A stretch of DNA of 64,000 bases from Nocardioides acrostichi (GCF_015319165.1 NZ_JADIVZ010000001.1:744001-808000), one strand, 5' to 3'; shown: positions 8,436 through 17,165, numbered from the stretch's first letter. Numbers and translations are program-made. Notes: generated by a model from the letters alone, not told the origin.

Positions 8436-9601
8436 CGGGCACGCTCCAGCACGCTCGCGTAGTTGGCCACCGCGGCGCCGCCCATGTTGAACACGGCCGC
8501 TCGATCGACGCTCGGCAGTTGCATGTCGCCCGCTTCGCCGACCAGCTGCATCGCAGCCATCACATGCTGGGAGACTCCGGTCGCGCCGAGTGGGTGACCC
8601 TTGGCCTTGAGGCCGCCCGATCGGTTCACGGGTACCCGGCCGTCGGCGTTGGTGACCCCGTCGGCCAGTGCCTGGGCGGCCTTGCCCGGCTCGGCGATGC
8701 CGAACGCCTCGTACTGAAGCAGCTCGGCGACGGTGAAACAGTCGTGGGTCTCGAGGAGATCGAGGCCGTCGAGGCCGATGCCCGCGCCCCGCAGCGCGGC
8801 CGCGAACGCGGCCCGGGCGCCGGCGAGCTCGAGGGGGTCGCGTCGGGCTGCGATGGCGAGATGATCGTTGGCCTGGCCGCGCCCGGTGACCGCGACGGCG
8901 CGACGCCTGCCTCGGGCGACGTCCTCGCCGGTGACCACGAGGGCTGCGGCGCCGTCGGAGACCATCGAGCAGTCGGTGCGCAGCAATCTGCCGGAGACGA
9001 CCGGGTTGCGCTCGGACGGCGTGGCACAGAACTCGTAGCCGACGTCCTTGCGCAGGTGCGCGTACGGGTTGTCGACGCCGTGGCGGTGGTTCTTGGCGGC
9101 GATCATGGCCATGGCGTCGTGTGGGTCGCCGTAGCGGTCGGCGTAGCGGTCGGCCAGGTCCGCGAACACGTGCGCGAAGCTCGAGTAGTTGCCCTCGGAG
9201 GCGCGGTGCGAGGCGCCGAGCAGGATGTCGTTGAGAGCGGGCCCGCCCGTCGCCGTCATCTTCTCCGCGCCGACGACGAGCGCGATCGTGGCGCGCCCCG
9301 CCTCGATCCGGTCGAAGGCCGCGTACAAGGCGGCGCTTCCGGTGGCGCAAGCGTTCTCAGCCCGCATGGCTGGCACCAGGGCCAGCTCGGGCGTCCCGGA
9401 GCCGACGAGCGCACCCTCGAAGCCCTGACGGGAGAAGCCGTGGTTGAACACACCGACGAAGATCGCGTCGACCTCGGAGGGGTCGACCTCGGCGTCGGCG
9501 AGAGCCGCTGAGGAGACCTCGCCGATCAGCGACTCGACATCAGGCAGCTCGCTCGTGCCGAAGCGTGTGTGGGCCCAACCCACCAGGTGGGGGTGCGACA
9601 T
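8432..9601 (-). CDS. Thiolase (SCP2-type acetyl-CoA acetyltransferase family)
   Basis: A 389-aa thiolase-fold protein of the SCP2/lipid-transfer thiolase branch. The nucleophilic cysteine lies in ENACATGSAALYAAF. The C-terminal catalytic loop is present as KGHPLGATG, while the end of the protein has NMGGAAVANY instead of the CxG loop of classical thiolases, as is common in this branch. The start (MSHPHLVGWAHTRFG) lies opposite the PucR gene with a 129-nt divergent spacer. It is the first gene of the six-gene operon that ends at 2642. It probably performs the last, CoA-dependent C-C cleavage of the pathway. Chain-length preference is unknown. Confidence 0.9.
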   Translation of the reverse strand: MSHPHLVGWAHTRFGTSELPDVESLIGEVSSAALADAEVDPSEVDAIFVGVFNHGFSRQGFEGALVGSGTPELALVPAMRAENACATGSAALYAAFDRIEAGRATIALVVGAEKMTATGGPALNDILLGASHRASEGNYSSFAHVFADLADRYADRYGDPHDAMAMIAAKNHRHGVDNPYAHLRKDVGYEFCATPSERNPVVSGRLLRTDCSMVSDGAAALVVTGEDVARGRRRAVAVTGRGQANDHLAIAARRDPLELAGARAAFAAALRGAGIGLDGLDLLETHDCFTVAELLQYEAFGIAEPGKAAQALADGVTNADGRVPVNRSGGLKAKGHPLGATGVSQHVMAAMQLVGEAGDMQLPSVDRAAVFNMGGAAVANYASVLERAR

Positions 9602-9692
9602 GGATCCTCCCGAACGCGGATGACGGACGTGACCATGCTGGGCGTCGGCGGGCTCCGGGGCACGCACGCTGAGCAGAGATCGGCATCGACTA

Positions 9693-9706
9693 TTTCCTCT
9701 GTTTGT
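9693..9706 (+). promoter_or_regulatory. Candidate PucR operator, copy 1 (TTTCCTCT-GT-TTGT)
   Basis: An AT-rich 14-mer in the 129-nt spacer between the thiolase operon and the PucR gene. The same TTTCCTCT-N2-TTGT pattern recurs in inverse orientation at 10945-10958, directly after the PucR gene. The pairing around one regulator gene, each copy near a promoter of a catabolic operon, makes a PucR operator the simplest explanation. Binding is inferred. Confidence 0.5.
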
Positions 9707-9730
9707 AGAAGATGGTCCTACTCTGCTGCC

Positions 9731-10951
9731 ATGTCCGACGGAGCCGTGCAAGCACTCATCGACGAACTGGCCGAGCGTCTCCAGCGCTCCGTCGTCATCG
9801 ACGACCCTCGCGTGCGACTGCTGTACGCGAGCCCCCACTACGGAGACGAGGACCAGGTCCGCACCCGTGCGGTTCTGCAGCGCAATGCCGGCAAGGCGGC
9901 CATCGGGCACGTCCTGGCCCAGGGAGTCGCCCACTGGACGTCGGCCGGCGTCATCCCCGCAGCGCCGGAGATCGGCATGCACGCGCGGGTATGCGTCCCG
10001 ATCCGGTGGCGAGCAGAGCTCATCGCGCTTCTCCTCGTCGTCGACGCGGGCGGCACGATGACGACCTCGGAGCTCGGGATGATCGGGTCGGTAGGGGAGG
10101 AGCTCGCGGCCCTCATGATCGGGGAGCACGAGGCCTCCATCGACCCCGAGCGCCGCGAGAGGGAGGCGGCGGTCGGCGATCTGTTCGACTCCGAGGGCGC
10201 GGTCCGCCGCGGTGCGATACGGACCCTCGCCGCCGGCGTCGACTCGCGGGTGTTCGATCATGTGCGCGCCGTCGAGCTCGACGTGCGCGGCGGCAGGGAG
10301 ACCAGTCCCAGTCACGTCGCCGCGGCGCTCAGGCACGCGGTGGAGACGCCGGACGCCGCGCTCGCGCTGGCCATGATCCTGCCCGTCGTGCGCGAGCGCT
10401 CGGCGACGGTCGTGGTGGCGTCTCGTCAGCCGATCGCGGACTCCGCCGTCGACCGGTACGGGGAGCGGCTGATCAAGGAGGTCCGCGACCTCGCCGCCGG
10501 CCGCTTCGACGCCTCCGTCGGCGTCGGGTCCCAGGTCGCGGGCCTCGAACAGGTGTGGAGCTCGGGCAAGCAGGCCCGCCTGGCCTGCCGTGCCGCGGCC
10601 AGCGTCGTCCCCGACGCCGTCGTCAACTGGACCTCGCTCGGGGTACACGCCCTCCTGCTCCGCCTACCATCCGCCGAGATCGAGTCCGAGACACTCCCCG
10701 ACGAGATCCAGCGCCTCCTCGCAGTCGACAAGGACGGACGCCTCGTGGAGACCCTCCGGGCGTTTCTCGACCACGCCGGGGACGTGCCGACCACCGCCGA
10801 GGCGCTGCACATCCACCGCACGACGCTGTATTACCGGCTGGAGCGGATCGCGACCCTTGCCGACCTCGATCTCGGCAGCGGCGAGACCCGCCTCGTCCTC
10901 CACATGAGCCTGCGAGTCATGGACATGATCGCCCGAGGCTTTCGACAATAA
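9731..10951 (+). CDS. PucR-family transcriptional regulator (CdaR/PucR type)
   Basis: 406 aa from the ATG at 9731 (MSDGAVQALIDELAE); the longer upstream frame would run through the divergent promoter. Residues about 20-150 resemble a sensor (GAF/PAS-like) domain, the middle resembles the CdaR GGDEF-like region, and the C-terminus has the PucR helix-turn-helix (TAEALHIHRTTLYYRLERI). Such proteins activate catabolic operons in response to a metabolite. It sits between the divergent thiolase operon and the co-oriented hydrolase/ABC operon, and a shared 14-mer flanks it on both sides. It could control both operons and itself. Confidence 0.9.
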   Translation: MSDGAVQALIDELAERLQRSVVIDDPRVRLLYASPHYGDEDQVRTRAVLQRNAGKAAIGHVLAQGVAHWTSAGVIPAAPEIGMHARVCVPIRWRAELIALLLVVDAGGTMTTSELGMIGSVGEELAALMIGEHEASIDPERREREAAVGDLFDSEGAVRRGAIRTLAAGVDSRVFDHVRAVELDVRGGRETSPSHVAAALRHAVETPDAALALAMILPVVRERSATVVVASRQPIADSAVDRYGERLIKEVRDLAAGRFDASVGVGSQVAGLEQVWSSGKQARLACRAAASVVPDAVVNWTSLGVHALLLRLPSAEIESETLPDEIQRLLAVDKDGRLVETLRAFLDHAGDVPTTAEALHIHRTTLYYRLERIATLADLDLGSGETRLVLHMSLRVMDMIARGFRQ

Positions 10952-10958
10952 GAGGAAA
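10945..10958 (-). promoter_or_regulatory. Candidate PucR operator, copy 2 (TTTCCTCT-TA-TTGT on minus strand)
   Basis: The reverse complement of 10945-10958 reads TTTCCTCT-TA-TTGT, matching 12 of 12 fixed positions of the copy at 9693. It overlaps the PucR stop codon and lies about 140 nt before the hydrolase/ABC-importer operon. Confidence 0.5.
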
Positions 10959-11020
10959 ATGTTGAGGCGAATCTCGTCGCCGAGTGGTAGTGACCGCGAA
11001 CACACCGGACCCATGCTCCG

Positions 11021-11036
11021 TGTTACCCCGATCACA
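11021..11036. promoter_or_regulatory. CRP-like site (TGTTA-N6-TCACA) before hydrolase/ABC operon
   Basis: Matches the CRP/GlxR-type consensus TGTGA-N6-TCACA at 9 of 10 half-site positions and lies 63 nt upstream of the hydrolase start. Similar sites precede glpF and the CaiB/ABC divergent region. Carbon-catabolite control is inferred. Confidence 0.4.
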
Positions 11037-11098
11037 GCATCGGATCGCTAGCAAGGTTCGGGCCTTGCCGGACTTCAAGGCCGAGGAGGGCCGCAGTC

Positions 11099-11953
11099 AT
11101 GACTGAGTTCACCACCCGCGACGGGTGCACGATCCGCTACCGCGACACCGGCACAGGAGACCAGACCCTGATCGTCCTGCCGGGCTGGTCGCAGACCGCC
11201 GCGATGTTCGACCGCATGATCGAGGCGCTCGGCCCGGGACTGCGCGTCGTGAGCTACGACCACCGCAACCACGGCGAGTCCGGCCACATCGAGGGCGGCG
11301 CACGCATCGCCTCGCTCGCGGCCGACTTCGACGAACTCCTCGACCACCTCGACATCGAGAGCGCCCATGTGCTGGGCCACTCGATGGGCTGCTCGGTGAT
11401 CTGGTCCTACATCGACCGCTTCGGCACCGACCGGGTGGCCTCGACGATCTTCGTCGACCAGCCCAGCGTCTGCGCTCTCGTGCCGTGGCTCGAGCAGTCC
11501 GAACAGGCCGAGGTCGGCGCCATCATGGACTTCCAAGGAGCCGACGACTTCGCCAAGGCGCTGCTCGGCGAGGGCTCCGACCAGGCGCGAGCCGACTTCC
11601 TCACCTCGATGCTCACCCCTGACATCCCCGCCGAGGACTACGCGTGGATGCTCGCCGAGAACATGAAGCTCCAGATGCCGTTCGGCGCCAGGCTGCTGAT
11701 CGACCACGTCACCCAGGACTGGCGCGACGTACTGCCCCGGATCGACGTCCCGACCCTGGTGACCGGCGGCGCCGTCAGCCACGTCGTGCCCTCCTCCCAG
11801 GAGTGGATCACCGCCCAGATCCCGGGTGCTCGACTCGTCATGTTCTCTCGCGAGGACGGCGGCGGCCACTTCCCGTTCTTCGAGGCTCCCAAGCCTTTCG
11901 CCGCCGTGATCGAGGACTTCGTCCTCGGCACCGACACCACCAAGGACCAGTGA
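11099..11953 (+). CDS. Alpha/beta-fold hydrolase
   Basis: 284 aa, a typical alpha/beta-hydrolase domain. The nucleophile elbow GHSMG puts the catalytic serine at residue 95. The oxyanion region follows the HG-equivalent LPGWSQT. The charge relay is probably completed by the Asp in the VTGG region and the His in GGHFPFFE near the C-terminus. There is no signal peptide, so it is cytoplasmic. It is first in an operon with a ribose-type ABC importer (the SBP starts 7 nt after its stop), so the imported compound is probably an ester, lactone or related molecule that this enzyme opens. Esterase, lactonase and C-C hydrolase activities are all possible. Confidence 0.88.
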   Translation: MTEFTTRDGCTIRYRDTGTGDQTLIVLPGWSQTAAMFDRMIEALGPGLRVVSYDHRNHGESGHIEGGARIASLAADFDELLDHLDIESAHVLGHSMGCSVIWSYIDRFGTDRVASTIFVDQPSVCALVPWLEQSEQAEVGAIMDFQGADDFAKALLGEGSDQARADFLTSMLTPDIPAEDYAWMLAENMKLQMPFGARLLIDHVTQDWRDVLPRIDVPTLVTGGAVSHVVPSSQEWITAQIPGARLVMFSREDGGGHFPFFEAPKPFAAVIEDFVLGTDTTKDQ

Positions 11954-11959
11954 CCCCCG

Positions 11960-13042
11960 ATGACGACTCCGCTCACCGCGCCTTCTCGCCGTGGCCTCCT
12001 GAAAGGCATCGGTGCCCTCGGCGCCGCCGCCGCCTCCTCCACCGTCCTGGCCGGATGCGACTTCGGCGGGCAGGGAACATCCGACGCGTCCGGTGACGTC
12101 GCGGCCGCCGCCACCGCTTCCGCAGCCCCTGGCGGGGACGGCATCGACCTGTCCACGATCTCCACCGGCCACAAGGTCGGCCTCATCTCCCTCGACAACT
12201 CCGCCGCCGCCGTCGCGGTCGGCCTCCAGGGCATGAACGCCATCAAGAAGGAGATCGACTGGGAGGTCGAGGTCGTCGACATCAAAGGCGACCCCAGCGC
12301 TGTCCCCGGTGCCGTCACCGGCCTGCTGTCTCGCAAGGCCGAGGCCATCTTGTGCTACGCCCTGCCGTCGGTAGGCCTCGAGCAGGCTGTGAAGCCGGCA
12401 GGCGACGCGGGGGTGCCGGTCATCAGCCTGGTCTCCGGCAGGTTCGCCGGCGCGGATGCCGTCGCCGACTTCAACGAGTGGATCTCCTCCTCGCGGACCT
12501 CGCTCTACACGATGCAGCGGATGGGCTACGAGGGCGAGATCGCCCTGCTCGACTTCACCGGTCTCGAGGCGACCGCGATCCGGTCCATCGTCGTCCGCGA
12601 CGTCATCAAGCGTTTCCCCGACGTCAAGATCGTCGAGGACATCGTCGTGAAGGTGCCCGGTCAGCTCCAGGACGCACACGACCGGACCGCCGCCTTCCTC
12701 GGCAAGCATCCGGATCTGAAGGCGATCTGGTGCGCCTTCGACGACATCGCACTCGGCGCCAACACCGCCGTGAAGGAGTCCGGCCGAGACGTCTTCGTCA
12801 CCTCGATCGACGGCGTTCCGCCGGCCCTCGAGGCGATCCGCAAGGGAGACCCGCTCTCGGCGACCTGCTACAACGACCAGCCGCTGCTCATGAAGATCGG
12901 GGTCAGCCTCGCCGACCGGCTGATCGCCGGGAAGACCGTCCCCGCCGTCGGCTACCAGGACAGCCCCATCATCACCATCGACACCGTGCCGAAGGACGGC
13001 TCGCTGCCGCACGGCTTCGTCACGCCGTTCTACCAGGGCTGA
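11960..13042 (+). CDS. ABC importer substrate-binding lipoprotein (sugar/CUT2 family)
   Basis: 360 aa. The N-terminus has a twin-arginine signal (SRRGLLKGIGALG) followed by a lipobox (VLAGC), so it is exported folded and lipid-anchored. The mature part fits the type-1 periplasmic-binding fold (VGLISLDNSAAAVAVGLQGM; repeated alternation of strands and helices; WCAFDDIALGANTAV typical of RbsB-like proteins). It delivers substrate to the downstream permease and ATPase of the same operon. CUT2 proteins bind pentoses, hexoses, autoinducer-2 and also non-sugars, so the ligand is open. Confidence 0.9.
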   Translation: MTTPLTAPSRRGLLKGIGALGAAAASSTVLAGCDFGGQGTSDASGDVAAAATASAAPGGDGIDLSTISTGHKVGLISLDNSAAAVAVGLQGMNAIKKEIDWEVEVVDIKGDPSAVPGAVTGLLSRKAEAILCYALPSVGLEQAVKPAGDAGVPVISLVSGRFAGADAVADFNEWISSSRTSLYTMQRMGYEGEIALLDFTGLEATAIRSIVVRDVIKRFPDVKIVEDIVVKVPGQLQDAHDRTAAFLGKHPDLKAIWCAFDDIALGANTAVKESGRDVFVTSIDGVPPALEAIRKGDPLSATCYNDQPLLMKIGVSLADRLIAGKTVPAVGYQDSPIITIDTVPKDGSLPHGFVTPFYQG

Positions 13043-13047
13043 GGGCC

Positions 13048-14079
13048 GTGAGTACCGACTCCCTGCCCACACCGGCGCTGGAGGATCGCGCCGCGCCGGC
13101 GTCGCAGCACGCCGACAGCTCACCTTCGACGACGCGGGTACGCCTGGAGCGGTGGGGCCAGCGATACGGCACGCTGGCGATCCTGGCCGCCCTGTTCGTC
13201 TACTTCACCCTCCGCACCGACGACCACGTGTTCGCGACGAAGGACAACCTCTCCTCGATCCTGCAGTCCGTAGCGGTCCTCGCCATCGTCGCGGCCGGGC
13301 TGACGCTCGTCCTGGTCATCGGGGCCTTCGACCTCTCCATCGCCGGCACCATGGTGCTCGCGACCCTGGTGGCGGCTCAGGTCGCGGTGAACACGGGCAG
13401 CACCGACTTCGGGATCCTCGCCGCGATCGGTGTCGGGGGACTGGTCGGCCTCGCGAACGGCCTCATCGTGACCGTCCTGCGGGTACCCCCCTTCATCGCG
13501 ACCCTGGCCATGGGTCTGTTCATCCTGGTCGGCTTCCAACAGAAGATCGCCCCGGACGGCACCGTCAGCCTCGGCCTGCCCGACAACTTCGGTCAGTGGG
13601 GGCAGGGCGAGATCGCCGGCATCCGCTACACCGTCATCGCCGCCGTCTCGACGATGCTGTTCTTGCACCTGGTCCTCAAGCACACCGTGACCGGCCGCAA
13701 CATGTACGCCGTCGGCAGTGGACCCGACGCCGCCCGGCTGGCCGGCATCCGGGTCGACCTGGTCCGGGTCGCCGCCTTCTCGGTGTGTGGGCTCTGCTGC
13801 GGCCTGGCCGGTTTCCTGACCGCGTCGTCCTTCGGCCTCGGGTCCGCGCAGGCCGGAGGCTCGATCCTGCTCGACGCCTTCACCGCCTGCTTCATCGGAG
13901 CCTCGACTCTGGTGATCGGTCGTTTCCACATCCTCGGCACCGCGGTCGGGGTTCTCACGCTCGGCATGCTGACCAACGGGCTCACCCTCACCGGGTGGAC
14001 CAGCGACGACGTCCCGATCGCCAAGGGCGTCATCTTGATCGTGGCGGTCGCGGCGGCCGGTCTGCTGAGGCGGCGCTGA
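13048..14079 (+). CDS. ABC importer permease (RbsC/AraH-like)
   Basis: 343 aa starting at the GTG at 13048, 5 nt after the SBP stop. After a hydrophilic ~45-residue N-terminus it carries multiple membrane helices, with the family signature region GAFDLSIAGTMVLATL and GLANGLIVTVLRVPPFIATLAMG. A late segment GRFHILGTAVGVLTLGML is also typical of branched-chain/CUT2 permeases. It forms the membrane channel, probably as a homodimer, with the ATPase whose ATG overlaps its stop (TGATG). Confidence 0.92.
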   Translation: MSTDSLPTPALEDRAAPASQHADSSPSTTRVRLERWGQRYGTLAILAALFVYFTLRTDDHVFATKDNLSSILQSVAVLAIVAAGLTLVLVIGAFDLSIAGTMVLATLVAAQVAVNTGSTDFGILAAIGVGGLVGLANGLIVTVLRVPPFIATLAMGLFILVGFQQKIAPDGTVSLGLPDNFGQWGQGEIAGIRYTVIAAVSTMLFLHLVLKHTVTGRNMYAVGSGPDAARLAGIRVDLVRVAAFSVCGLCCGLAGFLTASSFGLGSAQAGGSILLDAFTACFIGASTLVIGRFHILGTAVGVLTLGMLTNGLTLTGWTSDDVPIAKGVILIVAVAAAGLLRRR

Positions 14080-15611
14080 TGGAACCCACCGTCTCCGTCG
14101 TCGGCCTGGGCAAGACCTTCCCCGGCGTCCGCGCCCTCCACGAGGTCTCCATCACCTTCGAGCCCGGGACCACCCATGCTCTCGTCGGAGAGAACGGCGC
14201 GGGGAAGAGCTCTCTCATTCGGTGCCTCGCGGGTGCGCAGCGACCCGACGAGGGCGCCATCTCGATCGACGGCCGCGAGGTGCGGTTCCACTCACCCCTC
14301 GACTCCACCAAGCACGGCCTCGCGTTCATTCACCAAGAGCCCAACCTGGTGGACGACCTCACGGTCGCCGAGAACGTCCTCCTGGGCAGCCGTGACGCGC
14401 TGCGGCTGCGCTACCTCGTCGATCGCAAGGCGATGAGGCGCCGATACGCCGAGCTCGTCGAACCGCTCGGCCTCGACGTGCGCCCCCACACCATGGTCTC
14501 TGAGCTCGGTGTGGCCGACCAGACGCTGGTGGCCGTGGCCCGAGCGTTGCACCGCAAGGCTCACTTCCTGGTCTTCGACGAGCCCACCGCGGCACTGAGC
14601 GACCGTGAGAGCGAAAGCCTCTTCGACATCATCGGCGAGCTCTCGAAGGCCGGGAAGACCATCGTGTACGTGTCGCACCGCCTCCACGAGGTCTTCCGCC
14701 TCTCAGACACGGTCTCGGTGCTCCGCGACGGGGAACTCGTCACGACCCTGCCGACGGCCGACCTTCCCGACCGGCAAGCCCTCGTCGGCCTGATCCTCGG
14801 TCGCGCCGGCCAGAGTGCGGGTGCGACCGAACGCGCCGAGGTCGACATCGTCGAGGGTGGCGAGCCCCTCCTCGAAGCGACCAGCGTCTCCGACGGCGGC
14901 CGCGTCAAGGACGTCAGCCTGCGACTGATGCCGGGCCGCATCACGGGTCTCGCGGGTCTGGTCGGCGCTGGTCGCTCGGAACTCGCGGCGGTGCTGTGCG
15001 GAGCCGCGCGAGCGACGGCCGGCGAGGTCCGACTGTTCGGGAAGCGGGTCGCGTTCCGGTCACCCCGTGCCGCGATCAAAGCCGGCGTCGCGCTCGTCCC
15101 GGAGGACCGACGCCACCTGGGGATGCTGCGCGAGCTCGACGTCCGCGAGAACCTCACGATGCCGTTCCTGTCCCGCTTCAACGTGGCGCCCGCAGTCCCG
15201 GTCATCAACGGAGTGCGCGAGCGGAGGTGGGCCGCCGGTGCTGTGGACCGGCTCTCCATCAAGATCAGTGGTCTCAACCAGCCCATCGCCTTGTTGTCCG
15301 GGGGGAACCAGCAGAAGGTCATCGTCTCTCGCTGGGTGGGTGCGGGTGCGAAGGTGTTCGTGTTCGACGAGCCGACCCAAGGCGTCGACGTCGGGGCGCG
15401 TGCCGAGATCTATGCGGTGATGCGCGAACTGGCGGCCGACGGTGCCGCTGTCCTCATGATCTCCTCCGACGTGGAGGAGGTTGTCGCGCAGTCGGACGAA
15501 GTTCTCGTCATGCGAGAAGGCCGGCTGGTGGCGCACCTGGAGGACGCGACGGAGGCCGCCGTCCTCGACGCGTTCTACGCACCCGACGAGAAGCCACCTC
15601 CGGCCGCCTGA
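14079..15611 (+). CDS. ABC importer ATPase, double nucleotide-binding domain (RbsA/MglA-like)
   Basis: 510 aa with two ABC domains, as usual for CUT2 transporters. Domain 1 has a canonical Walker A (GENGAGKSS), a degenerate signature (SELGVADQTLVAVA) and Walker B (LVFDEPTAALS). Domain 2 has a degenerate Walker A (GLVGAGRSEL) but a strong signature LSGGNQQKV and FDEPTQGVDVG. This asymmetry is normal in the family. It powers uptake through the preceding permease. A 1-nt gap separates it from the next gene, so transcription continues. Confidence 0.93.
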   Translation: MEPTVSVVGLGKTFPGVRALHEVSITFEPGTTHALVGENGAGKSSLIRCLAGAQRPDEGAISIDGREVRFHSPLDSTKHGLAFIHQEPNLVDDLTVAENVLLGSRDALRLRYLVDRKAMRRRYAELVEPLGLDVRPHTMVSELGVADQTLVAVARALHRKAHFLVFDEPTAALSDRESESLFDIIGELSKAGKTIVYVSHRLHEVFRLSDTVSVLRDGELVTTLPTADLPDRQALVGLILGRAGQSAGATERAEVDIVEGGEPLLEATSVSDGGRVKDVSLRLMPGRITGLAGLVGAGRSELAAVLCGAARATAGEVRLFGKRVAFRSPRAAIKAGVALVPEDRRHLGMLRELDVRENLTMPFLSRFNVAPAVPVINGVRERRWAAGAVDRLSIKISGLNQPIALLSGGNQQKVIVSRWVGAGAKVFVFDEPTQGVDVGARAEIYAVMRELAADGAAVLMISSDVEEVVAQSDEVLVMREGRLVAHLEDATEAAVLDAFYAPDEKPPPAA

Positions 15612-15612
15612 C

Positions 15613-16134
15613 ATGACTCCCAGACCCCTCCTCCTGCGGTACGGGGGACAGGCGCCCACGATCGCCGACACCGCCTGGATAGCACCCACTGCGACGTTGA
15701 TCGGCGCCGTCACGGTCCGCCCCGACGCCAGCGTCTGGTTCGGCGCAGTCATCCGCGCGGACGGCTCGGACATCACGATCGGCGCAGGCAGCAACGTGCA
15801 GGACGGATGCGTCTTCCACACCGACACCGGCATGCCCCTGACCGTCGGCAGCGGAGTCGCCGTCGGGCACAACGCTGTCCTACACGGGTGCCGGATCGGC
15901 GATGGCGTCCTGGTCGGGATGGGTGCCGTCGTTCTCAACGGCGCCCGCATCGGGAGCGGGTCGCTCATCGCGGCCGGAGCCGTGGTGCTCGAGGGGACCG
16001 AGATACCACCTCGCTCCCTGGTGGCTGGGGTTCCCGCCACGGTCCGACGCGTGACGACTGCCCACGAGGTGGCGATGATCGCGGACAACGCCTCCCGCTA
16101 CGTCGCTCGGGCGCGCGAGTACGCCTCGCAGTAG
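15613..16134 (+). CDS. Gamma-carbonic-anhydrase-like hexapeptide-repeat protein
   Basis: 173 aa of left-handed beta-helix hexapeptide repeats (IGAVTVRPDASVWFGAVIRAD, here shortened to its recognisable pattern IGAVTV..ASVWFGAV). Three histidines at the usual metal positions are visible in VFHTD and in GHNAVLHGC. The family (CaiE/PaaY/YrdA-type) includes carbonic anhydrases and thioesterases; PaaY-type members are often found in CoA-dependent catabolic clusters. It is the last gene of the hydrolase/ABC operon. Metal binding is likely; CO2 hydration versus CoA-thioester hydrolysis is undecided. Confidence 0.85.
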   Translation: MTPRPLLLRYGGQAPTIADTAWIAPTATLIGAVTVRPDASVWFGAVIRADGSDITIGAGSNVQDGCVFHTDTGMPLTVGSGVAVGHNAVLHGCRIGDGVLVGMGAVVLNGARIGSGSLIAAGAVVLEGTEIPPRSLVAGVPATVRRVTTAHEVAMIADNASRYVARAREYASQ

Positions 16135-16143
16135 CGCCTCGAG

Positions 16144-16201
16144 ACCCTGCGCCAGGCGCGGCTGGCAGGGTTCCTGCGCGCTCACCCGCGGGCGAGCGGG
16201 T
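16144..16201. terminator. Two hairpins between convergent genes (bidirectional terminator candidate)
   Basis: ACCCTGC..GCCAG at 16144-16155 pairs with CTGGCAGGGT at 16162-16171, with a 2-nt bulge. ACCCGC at 16184 pairs perfectly with GCGGGT at 16196. There is no U-tract, as is common in actinomycetes. The hairpins fill the 68-nt gap between two convergent operons. Confidence 0.55.
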
Positions 16202-16202
16202 C

Positions 16203-17162
16203 TCAGGTGCGGACTCTCCGGGCCAGCCGTTGCCGCACCGGGGCGCCCTCGACGACGACGTTCGACGTCTCGCCGAGCGGTCCGGCGCCGAGGCTGACCA
16301 CGTCGCCCGGCTTCAGCGGTGCCACGGAGCCGCGGCCGTGGCGACCCCAGTGCTCGGCGAGGCAGCCGTCACCGCAGGTACCCGACCCGAGGACGTCGCC
16401 CGGACGCAGCCGGGTTCCTCGCGAGGCGTAGGAGGCCATCTCGGCGAACGACCATGCCATGGCGTCCAAGCGCGCCGTACCGAACCGCTCGCCGTTGATG
16501 TCGACCGACAACGTGACGTCGGTGATGCCGTCGACCAGCCCGGGCAGTTCGTCGGCGGTCACGAACCAGGGGCCCAGGGTGATCGCGGAGTCCTTGCCCT
16601 TGCACGGGCCGAGGGGGCCCTGCATCTCGCGGCCCTGGAGGTCACGGGCCGTCCAGTCGTTCATCAGCACGTAGCCGGCGACGGCGTCGCGTGCCTCATC
16701 GATCGTCAGGTCGGCCAGGTCGGGATTGGCCGCGGAGGTGCCGACGACGGCGGCGATCTCGAGCTCGAAGTCGAAGGCGGTGCATCCAGGGGGCACGGCG
16801 ACCTCGTCGAAGGCGCCGATCACCGACGTCGGGTTGGAGAAGTAGTAGAGCGGCTGGTCGTACCAGACGTCCGGCACGGGGGGCTCGGCTCCGGCCAGCA
16901 TGGCCATGCCCTCGACATGCTGCTCGAAGACCATGAAGTCGCGGATCGAGGGAGGGGCCGGTAGGGGAGTCAGCAGACTCGCCTCGGCCACGGCAACCTG
17001 CTCGGCCGGCTCGTCGGCCAGCCGGTGGCCGGCGGCGTCGATCTCGGTGGCTGCCAGCAGGTCGACGAGTTCTCCGTGGAGTCCACCCCGGATCGTGTCG
17101 CCGACGACGATGCCGAGTCTCGGGCGCTCGTCACCGGGGGTGGAGTAGCGCACCCAACGCAT
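16203..17162 (-). CDS. Fumarylacetoacetate hydrolase (FAH) family protein
   Basis: 319 aa with the FAH C-terminal catalytic fold: the metal ligands in FDFELEIA, the LMNDWTARDLQ segment, GPCKGKDSAITLGPW, and SGTCGDGCLAEHWGR. Members hydrolyse or decarboxylate beta-diketo acids and related 2-oxo acids with Mg2+. The N-terminal region (RLGIVVGDTIRGGL) is the usual small lid domain. It is the last gene of the MarR-linked minus-strand series, 3 nt after the MBL hydrolase. It most likely cleaves a 1,3-dicarbonyl or isomerises/decarboxylates a ring-cleavage product. The exact reaction is unknown. Confidence 0.9.
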   Translation of the reverse strand: MRWVRYSTPGDERPRLGIVVGDTIRGGLHGELVDLLAATEIDAAGHRLADEPAEQVAVAEASLLTPLPAPPSIRDFMVFEQHVEGMAMLAGAEPPVPDVWYDQPLYYFSNPTSVIGAFDEVAVPPGCTAFDFELEIAAVVGTSAANPDLADLTIDEARDAVAGYVLMNDWTARDLQGREMQGPLGPCKGKDSAITLGPWFVTADELPGLVDGITDVTLSVDINGERFGTARLDAMAWSFAEMASYASRGTRLRPGDVLGSGTCGDGCLAEHWGRHGRGSVAPLKPGDVVSLGAGPLGETSNVVVEGAPVRQRLARRVRT

Positions 17163-17165
17163 GGA

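Noticed and set aside
11075..13123. A 682-codon open frame on the minus strand opposite the hydrolase and SBP genes
   Set aside because: It is antisense to two genes with clear family motifs, its product is Gly/Asp/Val/Arg-rich with no recognisable domain, and long shadow frames are expected at this G+C content.
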